This document shows positions 16,624 through 25,912 of a DNA stretch of 64,000 nt, piece by piece. Under the pieces are notes generated by a model, which searched no databases, was not told the origin of the DNA, and saw nothing but the letters and a program-made list of their open reading frames with translations. Source of the DNA: Hyphomicrobiaceae bacterium (GTDB lineage Bacteria > Pseudomonadota > Alphaproteobacteria > Rhizobiales > Hyphomicrobiaceae). The stretch covers positions 1,364,001 to 1,428,000 of the forward strand of contig JAWKWE010000004.1 in NCBI GenBank assembly GCA_041397645.1. The letters are read 5' to 3'. Position 1 is the first letter of the stretch; each line of letters starts with the position of its first letter. The translations under genes and the position numbers were made by a program.

Positions 16624-17233
16624 GGTCTGGGCGGCCGATACGCCAAGGCCGATTGTCGTCAAGGTCGGTGGATCTCTCATGCAGGCTGGGCGACTGCGCG
16701 ACTGTCTTGCGTTGATCGCCAAGGCCGAACATCCGATCATCGTCGTCCCTGGCGGTGGTCCATTCGCTGACGCGGTGCGCGATCTTCAGCAGAAGCTCGG
16801 CCTTGACGATGCGGTTGCCCACCGCCTCGCCATTCTCAGTATGCATCAAATGGCCGAAGTGATGTGCTCCATGGAGGACCGCTTGACACCCGCGGAGCGC
16901 CCGGAAGACTTCGCGCGCTTTATTGCTGACGGCAGAATACCGGTATGGCTGCCGTTAACGATGTGCCGAGACGATCGCGGAATTCCGACAGACTGGACCA
17001 TCACATCCGACGGGCTCGCTGCGCGGCTTGCCGAGAGACTTGGTGGGCTTGAAGTTATCCTCGTCAAATCAGTTGCTGTCGAGAACGGGAGCACCGTCCA
17101 ACAGCTCGCGCAGGGAGAGATCGTTGATCCGGCATTTGCTCAGATCGTGAGTGCAGCCAAGCTGCCGTGGCGTGTGCTTGGACCCGGCGATGATGCCCTT
17201 CTGGCGCGACTGATCGGGGCGCCGTCACCTTGA
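16616..17233 (+). CDS. MfnE-like amino-acid-kinase-family protein (methylofuran pathway)
   Basis: A 205-residue protein of the aspartate/glutamate kinase fold, with IVVKVGGSLM at the N-terminus and IIVVPGGGPFAD as the second nucleotide-loop motif. TSDGLAARLAERLGG and ILVKSVAVE follow. It matches the small kinases that phosphorylate an aminomethylfuran phosphate in methanofuran synthesis (MfnE type). I place the start at the GTG at 16616, overlapping the FolB-like stop. A much longer in-frame extension to 16343 exists but only mirrors the FolB coding sequence in another frame. Neighbours mfnB and DUF447 support the pathway; the exact substrate is inferred. Confidence 0.8.
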   Translation: MAEVWAADTPRPIVVKVGGSLMQAGRLRDCLALIAKAEHPIIVVPGGGPFADAVRDLQQKLGLDDAVAHRLAILSMHQMAEVMCSMEDRLTPAERPEDFARFIADGRIPVWLPLTMCRDDRGIPTDWTITSDGLAARLAERLGGLEVILVKSVAVENGSTVQQLAQGEIVDPAFAQIVSAAKLPWRVLGPGDDALLARLIGAPSP

Positions 17234-17293
17234 AATGTTTAATTCGCAACCGCGCCATCGACGCGGCCTGTTGGGCATGCTAGCGCGGTACAC

Positions 17294-17878
17294 ATGGATT
17301 ATGAAAAGGAACTCAAAGGCATCGCCAGACCGCGGTTCGGTTGGGCGCTGACCGGATCCGGGCACTTCTTCAAGGAGAGCCTGGAGATCATGCGAGAGCT
17401 GCCAAATCTCGACGTATTCGTCTCCAAGGCGGCGGTCGAGGTTATCCGCATGTACAAGCAGGATTTCGAGTTGGCGGCGGACGTGCGCATTTTCAAGGAT
17501 ACGACAGCGAGCGCGGCACCGGTCGGCGCGTTTTACTATGGCGTCTACCATACCTTGATCATGGCGCCGGCGACTTCCAATACGGTCGCCAAGTGCGTGG
17601 CCGGCATTTCAGACAACCTCGCGACCAATGTTTTCGCGCAGGCCGGGAAATGCCGCGTTCCGACAATCGTGTTTGCCTGCGATACCGCACCGGAGATGGA
17701 TACCGAAGCGCCAAAGGGCATGGTGAAGGTGTATCCCCGACGCGTCGATCTTGAAAATACCGAAAAGCTAAAGTCGTTCGAGGCCACGACGGTCGTCGAG
17801 ACGGTGGCGGCATTGCGAGAGGCCGTTGCGGCCAGGCTGACATGGCTCAAGACGCAAAAGACAGCATCCTTTTCCTGA
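17294..17878 (+). CDS. DmrB/AfpA-like flavoprotein, probable dihydromethanopterin reductase
   Basis: A 194-residue flavoprotein of the HFCD type (FMN-binding decarboxylase-like fold). Visible motifs are GWALTGSGHFFKESLEI at the start, VFVSKAAVEVIRMY, and the cofactor-binding MAPATSNTVAKCVAGISDNLATNVFAQAG split across residues 90-120. Archaeal relatives (DmrB) reduce dihydromethanopterin to the active tetrahydro form, and bacterial relatives occur with the same cofactor genes. The following gene overlaps it by 37 bases. No iron-sulfur cluster motif is seen, so electrons probably come through FMN. Assignment to dihydromethanopterin reduction is an inference from family and context. Confidence 0.78.
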   Translation: MDYEKELKGIARPRFGWALTGSGHFFKESLEIMRELPNLDVFVSKAAVEVIRMYKQDFELAADVRIFKDTTASAAPVGAFYYGVYHTLIMAPATSNTVAKCVAGISDNLATNVFAQAGKCRVPTIVFACDTAPEMDTEAPKGMVKVYPRRVDLENTEKLKSFEATTVVETVAALREAVAARLTWLKTQKTASFS

Positions 17879-19299
17879 CCGGGCGGCTTGCCGAGGACAG
17901 GCTGAAATCGACAGTCGCGGAAGCTGGGCTGCAGCCTGGCTCGTGGTCGGTGTCGAATCTCGGCATCAAGGTTGCGGCGCTGATGACGGAAGCAATCGTG
18001 CGCAACCGCCTCAAGGGCCCGCTGCACGCCGACCGCGTGATCGTTCCCGGCCGCGCGCGGATGAATCTCGACAGTCTCAGTGGACATTTCGGTGTGCCGT
18101 TCGAGCGTGGTCCTGATGAGTTGGCAGACCTGCCGCAATATCTGGGGCGCGGCGGCAAGCCGCCGGACTTTTCCAAGTATGACGTACGCATATTCGCCGA
18201 GTCGGTCGATGCTACAGCATTGAGCGTGGAAGAGATGTTGGTGCGCGCTGGCGAACAGCGGGCAAAGGGCGCTAATGTCATCGACATCGGATGCCAGCCC
18301 GACACGCCATTCCCGCATTTGGAGGAGATGGTCAGCGCACTCGTCAAGGCTGGCTTCAAGGTCAGTGTCGATAGCGGGGATGTCGATGAATTGGCGCGTG
18401 GCGCCAAGGCTGGAGCGCATTACGTTTTGAGCCTCGACGAGACGACGCTCGACGCGGTGAAGGGCACATCATGTACACCAATCCTCGTGCCTAAGCCGCA
18501 TGGCGATCTCGCCTCGCTTCTGCGGGCGATAGATCTTGCGAAGACAAAGAAGATTCCTCACATCGCAGACCCCATTCTCGATCCGATTCACTTCGGCTTT
18601 ACAGCCTCGATCGAGCGTTATGCGGAACTGCGTCGCGCGCGTCCTGATGTCGAGATCCTGATGGGGACGGGTAACCTGACCGAGTTGACGGAAGCCGACA
18701 GCCAGGGGGTAACAGCCATGTTGCTCGCCATCTGCTCGGAGCTGTTCATCACCAATGTGCTGATAGTCCAGGTTTCACCGCATACGCGACGCACGATCGA
18801 GGAGCATGACGCGGCGAGGCGTCTGCTGTATCGCGCTCGCGCGGATTCGAGCCTTCCCAAGGGGTATGGCGGGAACGGTTTGCTCTCGTTGCACGATCTT
18901 CTGCCCAACCCCATGAACGATGCCGAGATCGCAAATGCCGCGCGCGAGATCAGGGACAATAACTTCCGCATCCACACTGGCGAGTCTTTGATCCACATCG
19001 CCAACCGCGACGGCCATCACACAGCTACCGACCCGTTCGAACTATATCCCAAGCTAGGCGTAGATGCGGACGGCGCCCATGCCTTCTACCTGGGCTACGA
19101 GCTTGCCAAAGCTGAGATCGCGTTGCAGTTGGGCAAGCGATATACGCAAGATGGCGCGCTCGATTGGGGCGTTGCGGCTGACAAGAAGAGCGAGGATCTG
19201 ACGCGCCATGCGCCTGAAGGCGAGACGCTGAAGTCCAAGGAGGCGTCCGCCGAGCGCAAACGTGAGAAGCTTCGCCGCGAGCAAGAGGACAACAGCTGA
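17842..19299 (+). CDS. Dihydropteroate-synthase-related protein of the tetrahydromethanopterin cluster
   Basis: A 485-residue protein. The N-terminal 150 residues (ILFLTGRLAEDRL, ADRVIVPGRARM) precede a dihydropteroate-synthase-like TIM barrel with GANVIDIGCQPDTPFPH and FKVSVDSGDVDELARGAK. The C-terminal part holds SLHDLLPNPMNDAEI and a charged tail. Homologues are found with methanopterin genes in archaea and methylotrophs, where they are proposed to join the pterin to an aminobenzoate-derived ribose arm. That reaction is not shown by sequence. It overlaps the flavoprotein gene at the front, and its stop shares a base with the next ATG. Confidence 0.85.
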   Translation: MAQDAKDSILFLTGRLAEDRLKSTVAEAGLQPGSWSVSNLGIKVAALMTEAIVRNRLKGPLHADRVIVPGRARMNLDSLSGHFGVPFERGPDELADLPQYLGRGGKPPDFSKYDVRIFAESVDATALSVEEMLVRAGEQRAKGANVIDIGCQPDTPFPHLEEMVSALVKAGFKVSVDSGDVDELARGAKAGAHYVLSLDETTLDAVKGTSCTPILVPKPHGDLASLLRAIDLAKTKKIPHIADPILDPIHFGFTASIERYAELRRARPDVEILMGTGNLTELTEADSQGVTAMLLAICSELFITNVLIVQVSPHTRRTIEEHDAARRLLYRARADSSLPKGYGGNGLLSLHDLLPNPMNDAEIANAAREIRDNNFRIHTGESLIHIANRDGHHTATDPFELYPKLGVDADGAHAFYLGYELAKAEIALQLGKRYTQDGALDWGVAADKKSEDLTRHAPEGETLKSKEASAERKREKLRREQEDNS

Positions 19300-19865
19300 T
19301 GCCGCGCATCGTTGAAACCATCGTAACGACCATGAGCGCCCGCGGCGACGTGCACGTTGCACCGTTGGGGCTGATCGAGGATGGCAAGCATTGGATCATC
19401 GCGCCCTTCAAGCCCTCGCGCACGCTCGACAACCTGCGTGCAAACTCATTTGCGGCTGCAAGCCATACCGACGACGTGCGCGTTTTTGCCGGTTGTGTCA
19501 CTGGCCGCAAGGATTGGCCCGTGGTGCCGACGAAGGTTGTTAAGGGCGGACGACTTCAGGAGTGCGTGGCGCACTGGGAGCTAAAGGTGGAGCATGTCAT
19601 TGAGGATGAGCTTAGGCCGCGCTTCGTCTGCGCGCTGGTTCATCGAGAGACGCACAAGGGCTGGGAAGGCTTCAACCGTGCGCAAGCCGCCGTCCTTGAG
19701 CTCGCGGTGCTTACAACGCGCCTCAAGATGCTGCCGCCGGAAAAGGTCGAGAACGAACTGAAGTATCTTGAGATCGCGATTTCCAAGACCGCAGGGCCTC
19801 GCGAGGAGGAGGCTTGGGGGTGGCTGATGGACAAAGTCACAGCTTGGCGCGCCTCCGCTCGATGA
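19299..19865 (+). CDS. DUF447 family protein of the C1-cofactor cluster
   Basis: A 188-residue cytoplasmic protein of the DUF447 group, which has a flavin-reductase-like split-barrel look: IVETIVTTMSARGDVHVAPLGL at the start, then FKPSRTLDNLRANSFAAASHTDDVRVFAGC. In the middle, FVCALVHRETHKGWEGFNRAQAAVLE is conserved in the family. It is regularly found among tetrahydromethanopterin/methylofuran genes of methylotrophs (OrfY-like); its reaction is unknown. Its ATG overlaps the previous stop, and it is the last member of the rightward string. After it lies a partial inverted repeat, GTTGCGC/GCGCAAC (19866-19904), that could end transcription weakly. Confidence 0.83.
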   Translation: MPRIVETIVTTMSARGDVHVAPLGLIEDGKHWIIAPFKPSRTLDNLRANSFAAASHTDDVRVFAGCVTGRKDWPVVPTKVVKGGRLQECVAHWELKVEHVIEDELRPRFVCALVHRETHKGWEGFNRAQAAVLELAVLTTRLKMLPPEKVENELKYLEIAISKTAGPREEEAWGWLMDKVTAWRASAR

Positions 19866-19948
19866 GTTGCGCTGTTGATTTGTTAAAACTTAAGATTGCG
19901 CAACCATAAATTGCATGGTAGGTGTGCTCCCAGATTTGGGAGCGCGTC

Positions 19949-20209
19949 ATGGCACAGGCTTTTGTTCATTCGGGGGGCAGTTCGTCGGCGCCAAAGCCGC
20001 AGGATGCCGGCTGCTCAGACAACGCTCGGAGCAGGCTTTCTAACTTCCGAAAACATGGATTATTGCAGTGGATTGCGAGGATTCTGACTGTCGAGCATAG
20101 GTGCACTATGCCGGATGGGACGACACGCTGGAGCGAAGTTTCCTCGGAGAATGCCGGCGACGACTGCTACGCTTGCCCCGAGTGCGGCGCCCACTGGCGA
20201 CATCGATAG
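19949..20209 (+). CDS. Small putative zinc-ribbon protein
   Basis: Short reading frame of 86 residues from the ATG at 19949 (an upstream ATG at 19922 is less likely). The C-terminal half looks real: VEHRCTMPDGTTRWSEV, then DDCYACPECGAHWRHR. The cysteines in HRC, CYAC and PEC could make a zinc ribbon. The N-terminal half is low-complexity and basic. I do not recognise a family. It may be a single gene between the cofactor operon and the convergent Nudix gene. Without homologues to check, this is tentative. Confidence 0.4.
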   Translation: MAQAFVHSGGSSSAPKPQDAGCSDNARSRLSNFRKHGLLQWIARILTVEHRCTMPDGTTRWSEVSSENAGDDCYACPECGAHWRHR

Positions 20210-20273
20210 GTCGGCCGGATTTCTTGCAGTGGTTGTGAGCGGTGGAGGCCGATGAGCCTATCGCGTTGGTGAT

Positions 20274-20723
20274 CTACCAATGCGGCGCTCGCGGACCCTT
20301 TCGGAAAATCTCTTCTAGACGTCGTCGCGTCGGAGGCACCGTTTCATCCGGCAGTGCATCGAGCGCGAAGAATCCGTGTTCGGCAATCTCACTGTTGGCG
20401 GCCGGGAAACGCAAACGGCGCCAGCGTTCGACGGTAAACAGAACGATGTGATCTCCAGGGAAGGCGTCGAAGTGCGCGTAAATGCCAAACAGGCGCGGTT
20501 CCTGTTCGAGAGCGATGCCCGTTTCCTCGTCGAGTTCCCGTGTGATTGCGGTCTTCAGCGATTCTCCGCGTTCAACACCGCCACCGGGAAAATGCCAGCC
20601 CGGGCGGTAGCCGTGGCGTACGAGAAGAACCTGGCCCTCGCCGTCAGTCACCACGGCCTGTGCACCGAGTGTCACTCGATGCCGGTGGTCGCGTCGTGTT
20701 GGTATTAATAACGCCATGCTCAT
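20274..20723 (-). CDS. Nudix hydrolase
   Basis: A 149-residue pyrophosphohydrolase. The Nudix box runs from Gly48 to Ile70, with GGVERGE, then REL and DEETGI, so the REUxEE metal-binding core is intact. The substrate is not predictable; this class includes enzymes acting on nucleoside diphosphates linked to sugars or on oxidised nucleotides. An N-terminal strand, VTLGAQAVVTDGEGQVLLVRHGYRPGWHFPG, and the C-terminal PPTRRRLEEIF are standard. It is downstream of the L,D-transpeptidase on the same strand, with a hairpin between them, so it may be a separate transcript. Confidence 0.88.
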   Translation of the reverse strand: MSMALLIPTRRDHRHRVTLGAQAVVTDGEGQVLLVRHGYRPGWHFPGGGVERGESLKTAITRELDEETGIALEQEPRLFGIYAHFDAFPGDHIVLFTVERWRRLRFPAANSEIAEHGFFALDALPDETVPPTRRRLEEIFRKGPRAPHW

Positions 20724-20737
20724 ATTTCTAAACGATT

Positions 20738-20760
20738 GCGCCCTCTTTATTAGAGGGCGC
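20738..20760. terminator. Hairpin between the L,D-transpeptidase and Nudix genes
   Basis: A perfect 9-bp stem GCGCCCTCT (20738-20746) and AGAGGGCGC (20752-20760) around a TTATT loop. On the leftward strand it follows the L,D-transpeptidase stop by about 40 bases. There is no long T run, so it may be a weak terminator or a leader structure for the Nudix gene. Confidence 0.5.
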
Positions 20761-20798
20761 TTGCGTCTAATGTAAAACGTCGGGCCCTGCCGGGGGGA

Positions 20799-22448
20799 TC
20801 ACCACCAATCGAACAAGGTCTTCGGCCGTATCGGCACCCGGCGTTCATAGCGGTTCAAGGGGCGATAGTAATAACGGTCACTATAGAAGTCCCGGTCGTA
20901 GTAGGCCGACGGTGGTGGGGTCTCGCGCTTGCGCTTCAAGAGCGCACCTGAAGGCTCGTCGCTAGACACGAGGATGAAATCGGTGCCGGGGCCCGTTTCC
21001 TTGCTCAGCTCCTCGTCGGAGATAATGAGCGAGGAGCCCGGCCAGACATACTTGGAAATGCGGGCGCGCACATCCGCTGGGATCGACACGCGCTCCAATG
21101 CGGCTGCGGCCTCAGAAGCATTGGTGACGGGTGGGGCATAGCTTTGATTGCTTTTTCGCTTGCGTTGGCCGCGATCGTCCCAATCGTCTTCATACGCGGT
21201 GCGACGCGAGATAGTAACCACGTTCCAGCGCACTTCATTGCCGTCGTTGGCGTAGTCGAGTGCGGTGAAGATATGGGTTCCGATGACCCGATCCGGCTCC
21301 GCAATCGCCACCTTGGTGTCGAAGACGGGTTCGTTGCCCTGGCGAACGTAAAGCTTTTGAGACTTGAGGCTTACGAAAACCGAGATGGGCATCGTCTTGC
21401 GACGAGCATTGGATGATTCTTGTGCCGCCATTGTCTTGGCCTTCTCGGCAACGGCGATATCTTCTTTGAGCTGCTTGAGGCTTTCTTCAGCCTGCTGGGC
21501 GGCCGCTCGCACATCATTGGCTTTGGCATCGATTGTGGCGAGAGACTTCTCGGCTGCGTTCTTTTCTTTTTGCGCGCTTTTCTGCGAGCGCGGCGTGCGG
21601 GCGGCGGCGAGCCTCTTTTCGGCTTTGGCCAATCGGTCTTTGGCCTTGTCTACGAGCTTTTCGATGCGGTCGCGCTTTGTAATGAGAGAAAGTTCTTTCT
21701 TGTGGCTCTTAAGCTGGCCCGTGAGGTCCTGCCAGTGCTGCGTAGCGACTTCGGAAGCAGCCGTCTTTTCGCGCGCGTCGGCTCTCAAGGTGTCCAGCAG
21801 CTTTTGGCGGGCGGGCCAATTGCCGACGTCCGGTTGCATGAGAGATTCGCTTGCGTCAGCGTTATCATCTTCATTGTAAGCGGTGGGGATCGCCATTGCT
21901 GTCGCCTCGATCGGCTCGGGCGCGAGCAGCAGGGGATTGCTGATGTCGACGGGGGCAATGTCGTCGCGGGAGATCACCACGCGCATGCCCAGCTTGGTCA
22001 GCGGGAAGATCTTTTGGGCAAAGTTATAGGGCAGGCGAACGCAGCCGTGAGACGCAGGATAGCCAGGCAGGGCTCCGGCGTGGAGCGCCACACCCGACCA
22101 GGTGATGCGCTGCATGAACGGCATCGAGGCGTCGTCATAGAGATTTGAGTAATGCTCGGCGTTCTTCTGAAGAATACTGAACACGCCGACCGGCGTCTCG
22201 TAGCCGTCCTGGCCGCTCGAAATTCGCGCGCGAAGTGCAATCCCGCTTGCGTCATAGACCGAGATGCGCTGGTCTTTGATGGAGACCACCGCGATGGCGG
22301 CCTTGCCGCTCAACTCCACCTCGGGTTCGGGGGGTGGGACGTCTTTTTTCCGGCGCGCGGAGGCGGCGTCTGCGGACGACACCACGATCAATCCGGCTAG
22401 CGCCGCCACGAAATAATGGAAAAGTTGCTTCGAACTACCCGAACGCAT
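20799..22448 (-). CDS. L,D-transpeptidase (YkuD family) with a central coiled coil
   Basis: A 549-residue exported protein. A signal peptide or anchor (residues 9-29) precedes a YkuD domain whose catalytic motif SHGCVRL places the nucleophile at Cys136 and His134 beside it. Such enzymes form 3-3 crosslinks or attach proteins to peptidoglycan. A long Lys/Glu/Ala-rich coiled coil (roughly 215-355) follows. Then comes a second YkuD-like stretch (VFVSLKSQKLYVRQG and GTHIFTALDYANDGNEVRWNVV) in which I see no matching Cys motif. The tail is rich in Tyr, Arg and Asp. This two-lobed form is larger than minimal enzymes and common in Hyphomicrobiales, as I recall. The function of the second lobe is unknown. 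Confidence 0.88.
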   Translation of the reverse strand: MRSGSSKQLFHYFVAALAGLIVVSSADAASARRKKDVPPPEPEVELSGKAAIAVVSIKDQRISVYDASGIALRARISSGQDGYETPVGVFSILQKNAEHYSNLYDDASMPFMQRITWSGVALHAGALPGYPASHGCVRLPYNFAQKIFPLTKLGMRVVISRDDIAPVDISNPLLLAPEPIEATAMAIPTAYNEDDNADASESLMQPDVGNWPARQKLLDTLRADAREKTAASEVATQHWQDLTGQLKSHKKELSLITKRDRIEKLVDKAKDRLAKAEKRLAAARTPRSQKSAQKEKNAAEKSLATIDAKANDVRAAAQQAEESLKQLKEDIAVAEKAKTMAAQESSNARRKTMPISVFVSLKSQKLYVRQGNEPVFDTKVAIAEPDRVIGTHIFTALDYANDGNEVRWNVVTISRRTAYEDDWDDRGQRKRKSNQSYAPPVTNASEAAAALERVSIPADVRARISKYVWPGSSLIISDEELSKETGPGTDFILVSSDEPSGALLKRKRETPPPSAYYDRDFYSDRYYYRPLNRYERRVPIRPKTLFDWW

Positions 22449-22850
22449 GGGTGAAATCTCCCGTAGGCCTCCGGCGAAAGATAACGTCCCTAGCCTTTAA
22501 TGAAGATGAACGCGCAGATTGCCACTCAGAATTTCATCATTTTCTAACGCTGCCGCCGAGCCCGCATCCGGCTGGTCTAACTATATAAAGTTTGCTGCAG
22601 GTGAACAGTTCCAATGAGCAACAGTATCGTGGTTAGGCTAACTGTTTAAGGTGGGGCGCAAAGAAATTCATATTAAGAAATAAGATTATAAAAACACGGC
22701 AAGACCCTGATTTCTTTTAAATTAACACTCGACGTTAAATATTGCCCCTCGGAGATTGTATGGCGCAGCAGGGTGGCAGCCCAGTAAATGCAGCGATCGT
22801 TGTCTTCAGAAAATATCCCGCAGCCGTTCGTCTGCGCATTAGAGAGCCGA
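22449..22850. other. Intergenic region between a sensor kinase and the L,D-transpeptidase
   Basis: About 400 bases with no convincing gene. It should hold the promoter of the leftward L,D-transpeptidase. The part at 22650-22750 is AT-rich compared with its surroundings. A short frame from 22759 runs into the kinase gene antisense and has no family features, so I left it out. Confidence 0.5.
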
Positions 22851-24878
22851 TCAAGCTCCCTTTAGGCTGCCCGTCGTGGCCACTGGAAATTTCAAGATCC
22901 AGTGCAAGCCCTCAGTGAGGTAGAGGGTCTGTGCCTCGCCCTGGACGGATCTAGCTGTGAGCGTTTCGAGCACTTGTGTCCCAAAGCCCTTCGAGCTTGG
23001 TGGGTTCACTGGCGGACCTCCGTGTTCTTGCCACTCCAGAACCAAATTCTGCTTTGCGTCTTCACTTGGCTGAAGGGTCCAACGGATCTCAACGCGACCT
23101 GTCGGGACGGATAATGCGCCATATTTGATTGAGTTCGTCGCCAACTCATGGAGAGCCAATCCGATCGCCTCGGATGCTTGCGGTGAGAGATTAACGTCAG
23201 GCCCCGAGACCTCAACGCTCTCGTTCTTAATCCCGGTCAGGATGCCGATCTGGTGCTCTACCAGTCGCCTTAAGGGGATGTTGCGCCAATTTTGGTTGAC
23301 CAGAAGATCGTGTGATGTCGCGAGGCCTTGCAGCCGCTGCCGGAACGCTACGATAAAGTCGTCAATCGATCCGGAATGGCGCGCCGTCTGTCCGGCAATT
23401 GCCTGGATGATCGCAAGTTGGTTCTTGGAACGGTGGGCCACCTCTCGCATCAAGAACTGGCGATGTTCTTCCTCGGCTTTGCGCTCGCTTATGTCGTGCA
23501 TAATCGAGGACGTGCCGATAATCGTTCCGTCGGGCCGCCGGATTGGCGCAGAGTTGAGCGAGACATCGACAAGCTGGCCGTTCTTTTTTTGTCTAACGCT
23601 ATCAGCCCGTACCGACTCTCCCGACAACACCAGTGAGCGTTGTGTCGTGAATTCGGACTCATTTCCAGTTGGGACGAGAATGGACTTAGGCTGCCCGATA
23701 ATTTCTTCGGCCGTGTAGCCGAACAGGTCCTCAGCGCCCTTGTTCCAGCTCATGATCTTACCATCGAGACCAATGCTCATGATGGCGTCGCCCGAGGAGG
23801 CAACAATAGCGGCAAGGCGTGCGCTCTGTGCTATCGACTTTTCGAGCGCCTCGCGAACTTCATCCAGTTCCGTTATGTGATGAACTGAGTCTGGAACAGG
23901 CCGCCCTCCGGCGAGCGCGCTTGCAAATTGGCTGAGATTTTGGATCGGCTCAGAAATTCGTGACGCCATGAGCGAGGCCAGCCACAACGATGCGAGCACG
24001 AGGCTTGTGCTGCCAAGCAGTGACCAAGCGAGTGCTTTTCGCAGTGGTGCTTCCAATTCGGCCTGGGGAACGGCCACGACAGTCGTCCATCCGGTAAGTT
24101 CCGAGCGGCGAAAAGAATTGACCATCTCGACGCCTTCGTAGGTCACGTTCTCGAACGTGCCAGATTGGTTTGGTCCGGTCGCCACAACGCCCAACTCGGG
24201 GCGCGCTTCGTGACCAACCCTATTCTCGGCGTCCAGGCTTCGGGCGACATAGCGATTGTTTCGATCAACTATGGCTGCAGCCCAATTCTTTCCCAATCCG
24301 TGATCTGCAAAGATGCTGCTCAGTGAAGCGACGCGGATTTCGGCGGCAAGCCCGAATATCACCTTGCCATTGCTCTTCACCGGAGCTGAGATAACAACGG
24401 TCGCGTGTGACAAGCCTTCACCGCGGACCGGGGACACTGCGGGTTGTCCCGAGAAAACTCTCTCCATCGTAACAGGATCTAACGCATAGTCTGCCGGGGT
24501 CTTAGGATCTGTTTCTGTTGTGGCCTTGACTTTGCCTTTGGGGGTGAAGGCCCAAATCCGCGTTATGTTGGGCTCTGGAACAAGCTTCGAAGCCTGTCTG
24601 CGAAAGTCTGCGAAATCGCCTTGAACCAATTCATCGGCGACCGCCAGTCCAACCAGCATGCCAATCGGAATTGCGATCTGTTGGTCGACCGCCGATGAGA
24701 TGCGATTAGTGATTTCCAGGCGTTCGAGTTCGACAATTCGCCGCTTCGTGGACGCGGAATCGTAAGTCATCCAGATGGAGGCGAGGATAAGAGGAAACAG
24801 AATAAAGCCGATGAGCGAAAGGATCCGAAATCGAATCGTCCGTGCTTGTTTTTGAGGCCAGGCACTCAACTCGCTCAT
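22851..24878 (-). CDS. HWE-family sensor histidine kinase with periplasmic sensor and PAS domain
   Basis: A 675-residue membrane kinase. Transmembrane helices at about residues 17-38 and 284-305 flank a periplasmic Cache-like sensor. A HAMP-like linker (SRISEPIQNLSQFASAL), a PAS domain (about 352-470: IVASSGDAIMSIG to IMHDISERKAEEE) and the kinase core follow. The phosphoacceptor is His482 in EVAHRSKNQ. The N box ALHELATNSIKYGAL and the WQE in LEWQEHGG mark the HWE/HisKA_2 class, typical of Hyphomicrobiales. No response regulator is adjacent, so its output is unknown and it may belong to a general stress or light-type network. The ligand cannot be inferred. Confidence 0.9.
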   Translation of the reverse strand: MSELSAWPQKQARTIRFRILSLIGFILFPLILASIWMTYDSASTKRRIVELERLEITNRISSAVDQQIAIPIGMLVGLAVADELVQGDFADFRRQASKLVPEPNITRIWAFTPKGKVKATTETDPKTPADYALDPVTMERVFSGQPAVSPVRGEGLSHATVVISAPVKSNGKVIFGLAAEIRVASLSSIFADHGLGKNWAAAIVDRNNRYVARSLDAENRVGHEARPELGVVATGPNQSGTFENVTYEGVEMVNSFRRSELTGWTTVVAVPQAELEAPLRKALAWSLLGSTSLVLASLWLASLMASRISEPIQNLSQFASALAGGRPVPDSVHHITELDEVREALEKSIAQSARLAAIVASSGDAIMSIGLDGKIMSWNKGAEDLFGYTAEEIIGQPKSILVPTGNESEFTTQRSLVLSGESVRADSVRQKKNGQLVDVSLNSAPIRRPDGTIIGTSSIMHDISERKAEEEHRQFLMREVAHRSKNQLAIIQAIAGQTARHSGSIDDFIVAFRQRLQGLATSHDLLVNQNWRNIPLRRLVEHQIGILTGIKNESVEVSGPDVNLSPQASEAIGLALHELATNSIKYGALSVPTGRVEIRWTLQPSEDAKQNLVLEWQEHGGPPVNPPSSKGFGTQVLETLTARSVQGEAQTLYLTEGLHWILKFPVATTGSLKGA

Positions 24879-24916
24879 TCAAACATCTCCCGAAAATCCT
24901 TTTAATATATCAATGT

Positions 24917-25912
24917 TCAGGGTCGAAAGCGATCGCGGTACGCTGGCAAACTTCCTGGCGCAGGCAGGGAGGTGGCTCGGTAAATTCCGATAGCGACCGC
25001 TCGAGCCATACACCGGGCTGCCACAAAACCGATGTCGGAGAGCTGTCTGAGATCTGGTGCGCGCTTGGCCTTGCCAGTGGCTGCCGCGAAAATGAGATCA
25101 CCGTCCATCGGTGCATGGGAGGGGCGGATGGCGCGGGCCAGACCATCGTGCGCCATGATGGCGACCCGCCGGGCCTGAGCTTTGGTCAGCAATGCATCCG
25201 TGGCAACCATGGCGATGGTTGTGTTCGCTCGCGGGTTTCCGTCTCCCTTGATGGCCATGTCGAATGCCGTGGGAGGGAGGTGTGCCGGGCTGCCTAGTCC
25301 CCCGAACTCGCTTTCGTGCTCGTCTAGTCCCGCCCAGAAATGTGGTCCGTCACCGATTAGTGCCGACCCCACGGCGTTAACCGCGACCAGTGCGCCGACG
25401 GTAAAACCTTCCGACGTCGTGGCGCTGGAGGAGCCGAGGCCGCCTTTGACGTTGGCCGTTGTCGCTCCGAAGCCTGCACCCGCTGTGCCGAGGTCGAACC
25501 GGCTGGCTGCCTCCGCTGCCGCACGGTAGCCAAGCTCCCACCATGGCGGAATCCCGCTCCAATCGGTTGCGCCTGCTTGCGCCAGGTCGAAAAGGACAGC
25601 GCCTGGGGCAATAGGTACGTGAATGTTTCCCACCTGAAAGCCGCGCCCTCGCGCGCGCAGATAGGCGAGCACCCCCCCGCCAGCACTGAGCCCGAACGCG
25701 GAGCCTCCTGACAAGAATAGCGCGTCTACCCGTTCGACAGACGCCTCTGGTTCCAGCAATGCGGTATCGCACACGCCGGGCGCCCCGCCGTGGATAGCGA
25801 CCGATGCGACGGCGGGTTCATCGAAGATCGCGACGGTGACGCCTGAGGCAACGGTTGGGTCGTGTGCGTTCCCGACGCTCAGGCCTGCCACATCGGTAAT
25901 GAGATTTCGCAT
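24917..25912 (-). CDS. P1 (DmpA/S58) family peptidase
   Basis: A 331-residue protein of the DmpA/L-aminopeptidase family, whose members self-cleave to expose an N-terminal nucleophile. The start VAGLSVGNAHDPTVASGVTV, the middle SGGSAFGLSAGGGVLAYL and the self-cleavage segment KGGLGSSSATT are diagnostic; the probable nucleophile is Ser161. The second half has ANTTIAMVATDALLTKAQARRVAIMAHDGLARAI, also conserved. Such enzymes remove N-terminal residues from peptides or beta-peptides. No link with the neighbouring kinase is obvious. I see no signal peptide, so it is probably cytoplasmic. Confidence 0.9.
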   Translation of the reverse strand: MRNLITDVAGLSVGNAHDPTVASGVTVAIFDEPAVASVAIHGGAPGVCDTALLEPEASVERVDALFLSGGSAFGLSAGGGVLAYLRARGRGFQVGNIHVPIAPGAVLFDLAQAGATDWSGIPPWWELGYRAAAEAASRFDLGTAGAGFGATTANVKGGLGSSSATTSEGFTVGALVAVNAVGSALIGDGPHFWAGLDEHESEFGGLGSPAHLPPTAFDMAIKGDGNPRANTTIAMVATDALLTKAQARRVAIMAHDGLARAIRPSHAPMDGDLIFAAATGKAKRAPDLRQLSDIGFVAARCMARAVAIGIYRATSLPAPGSLPAYRDRFRP

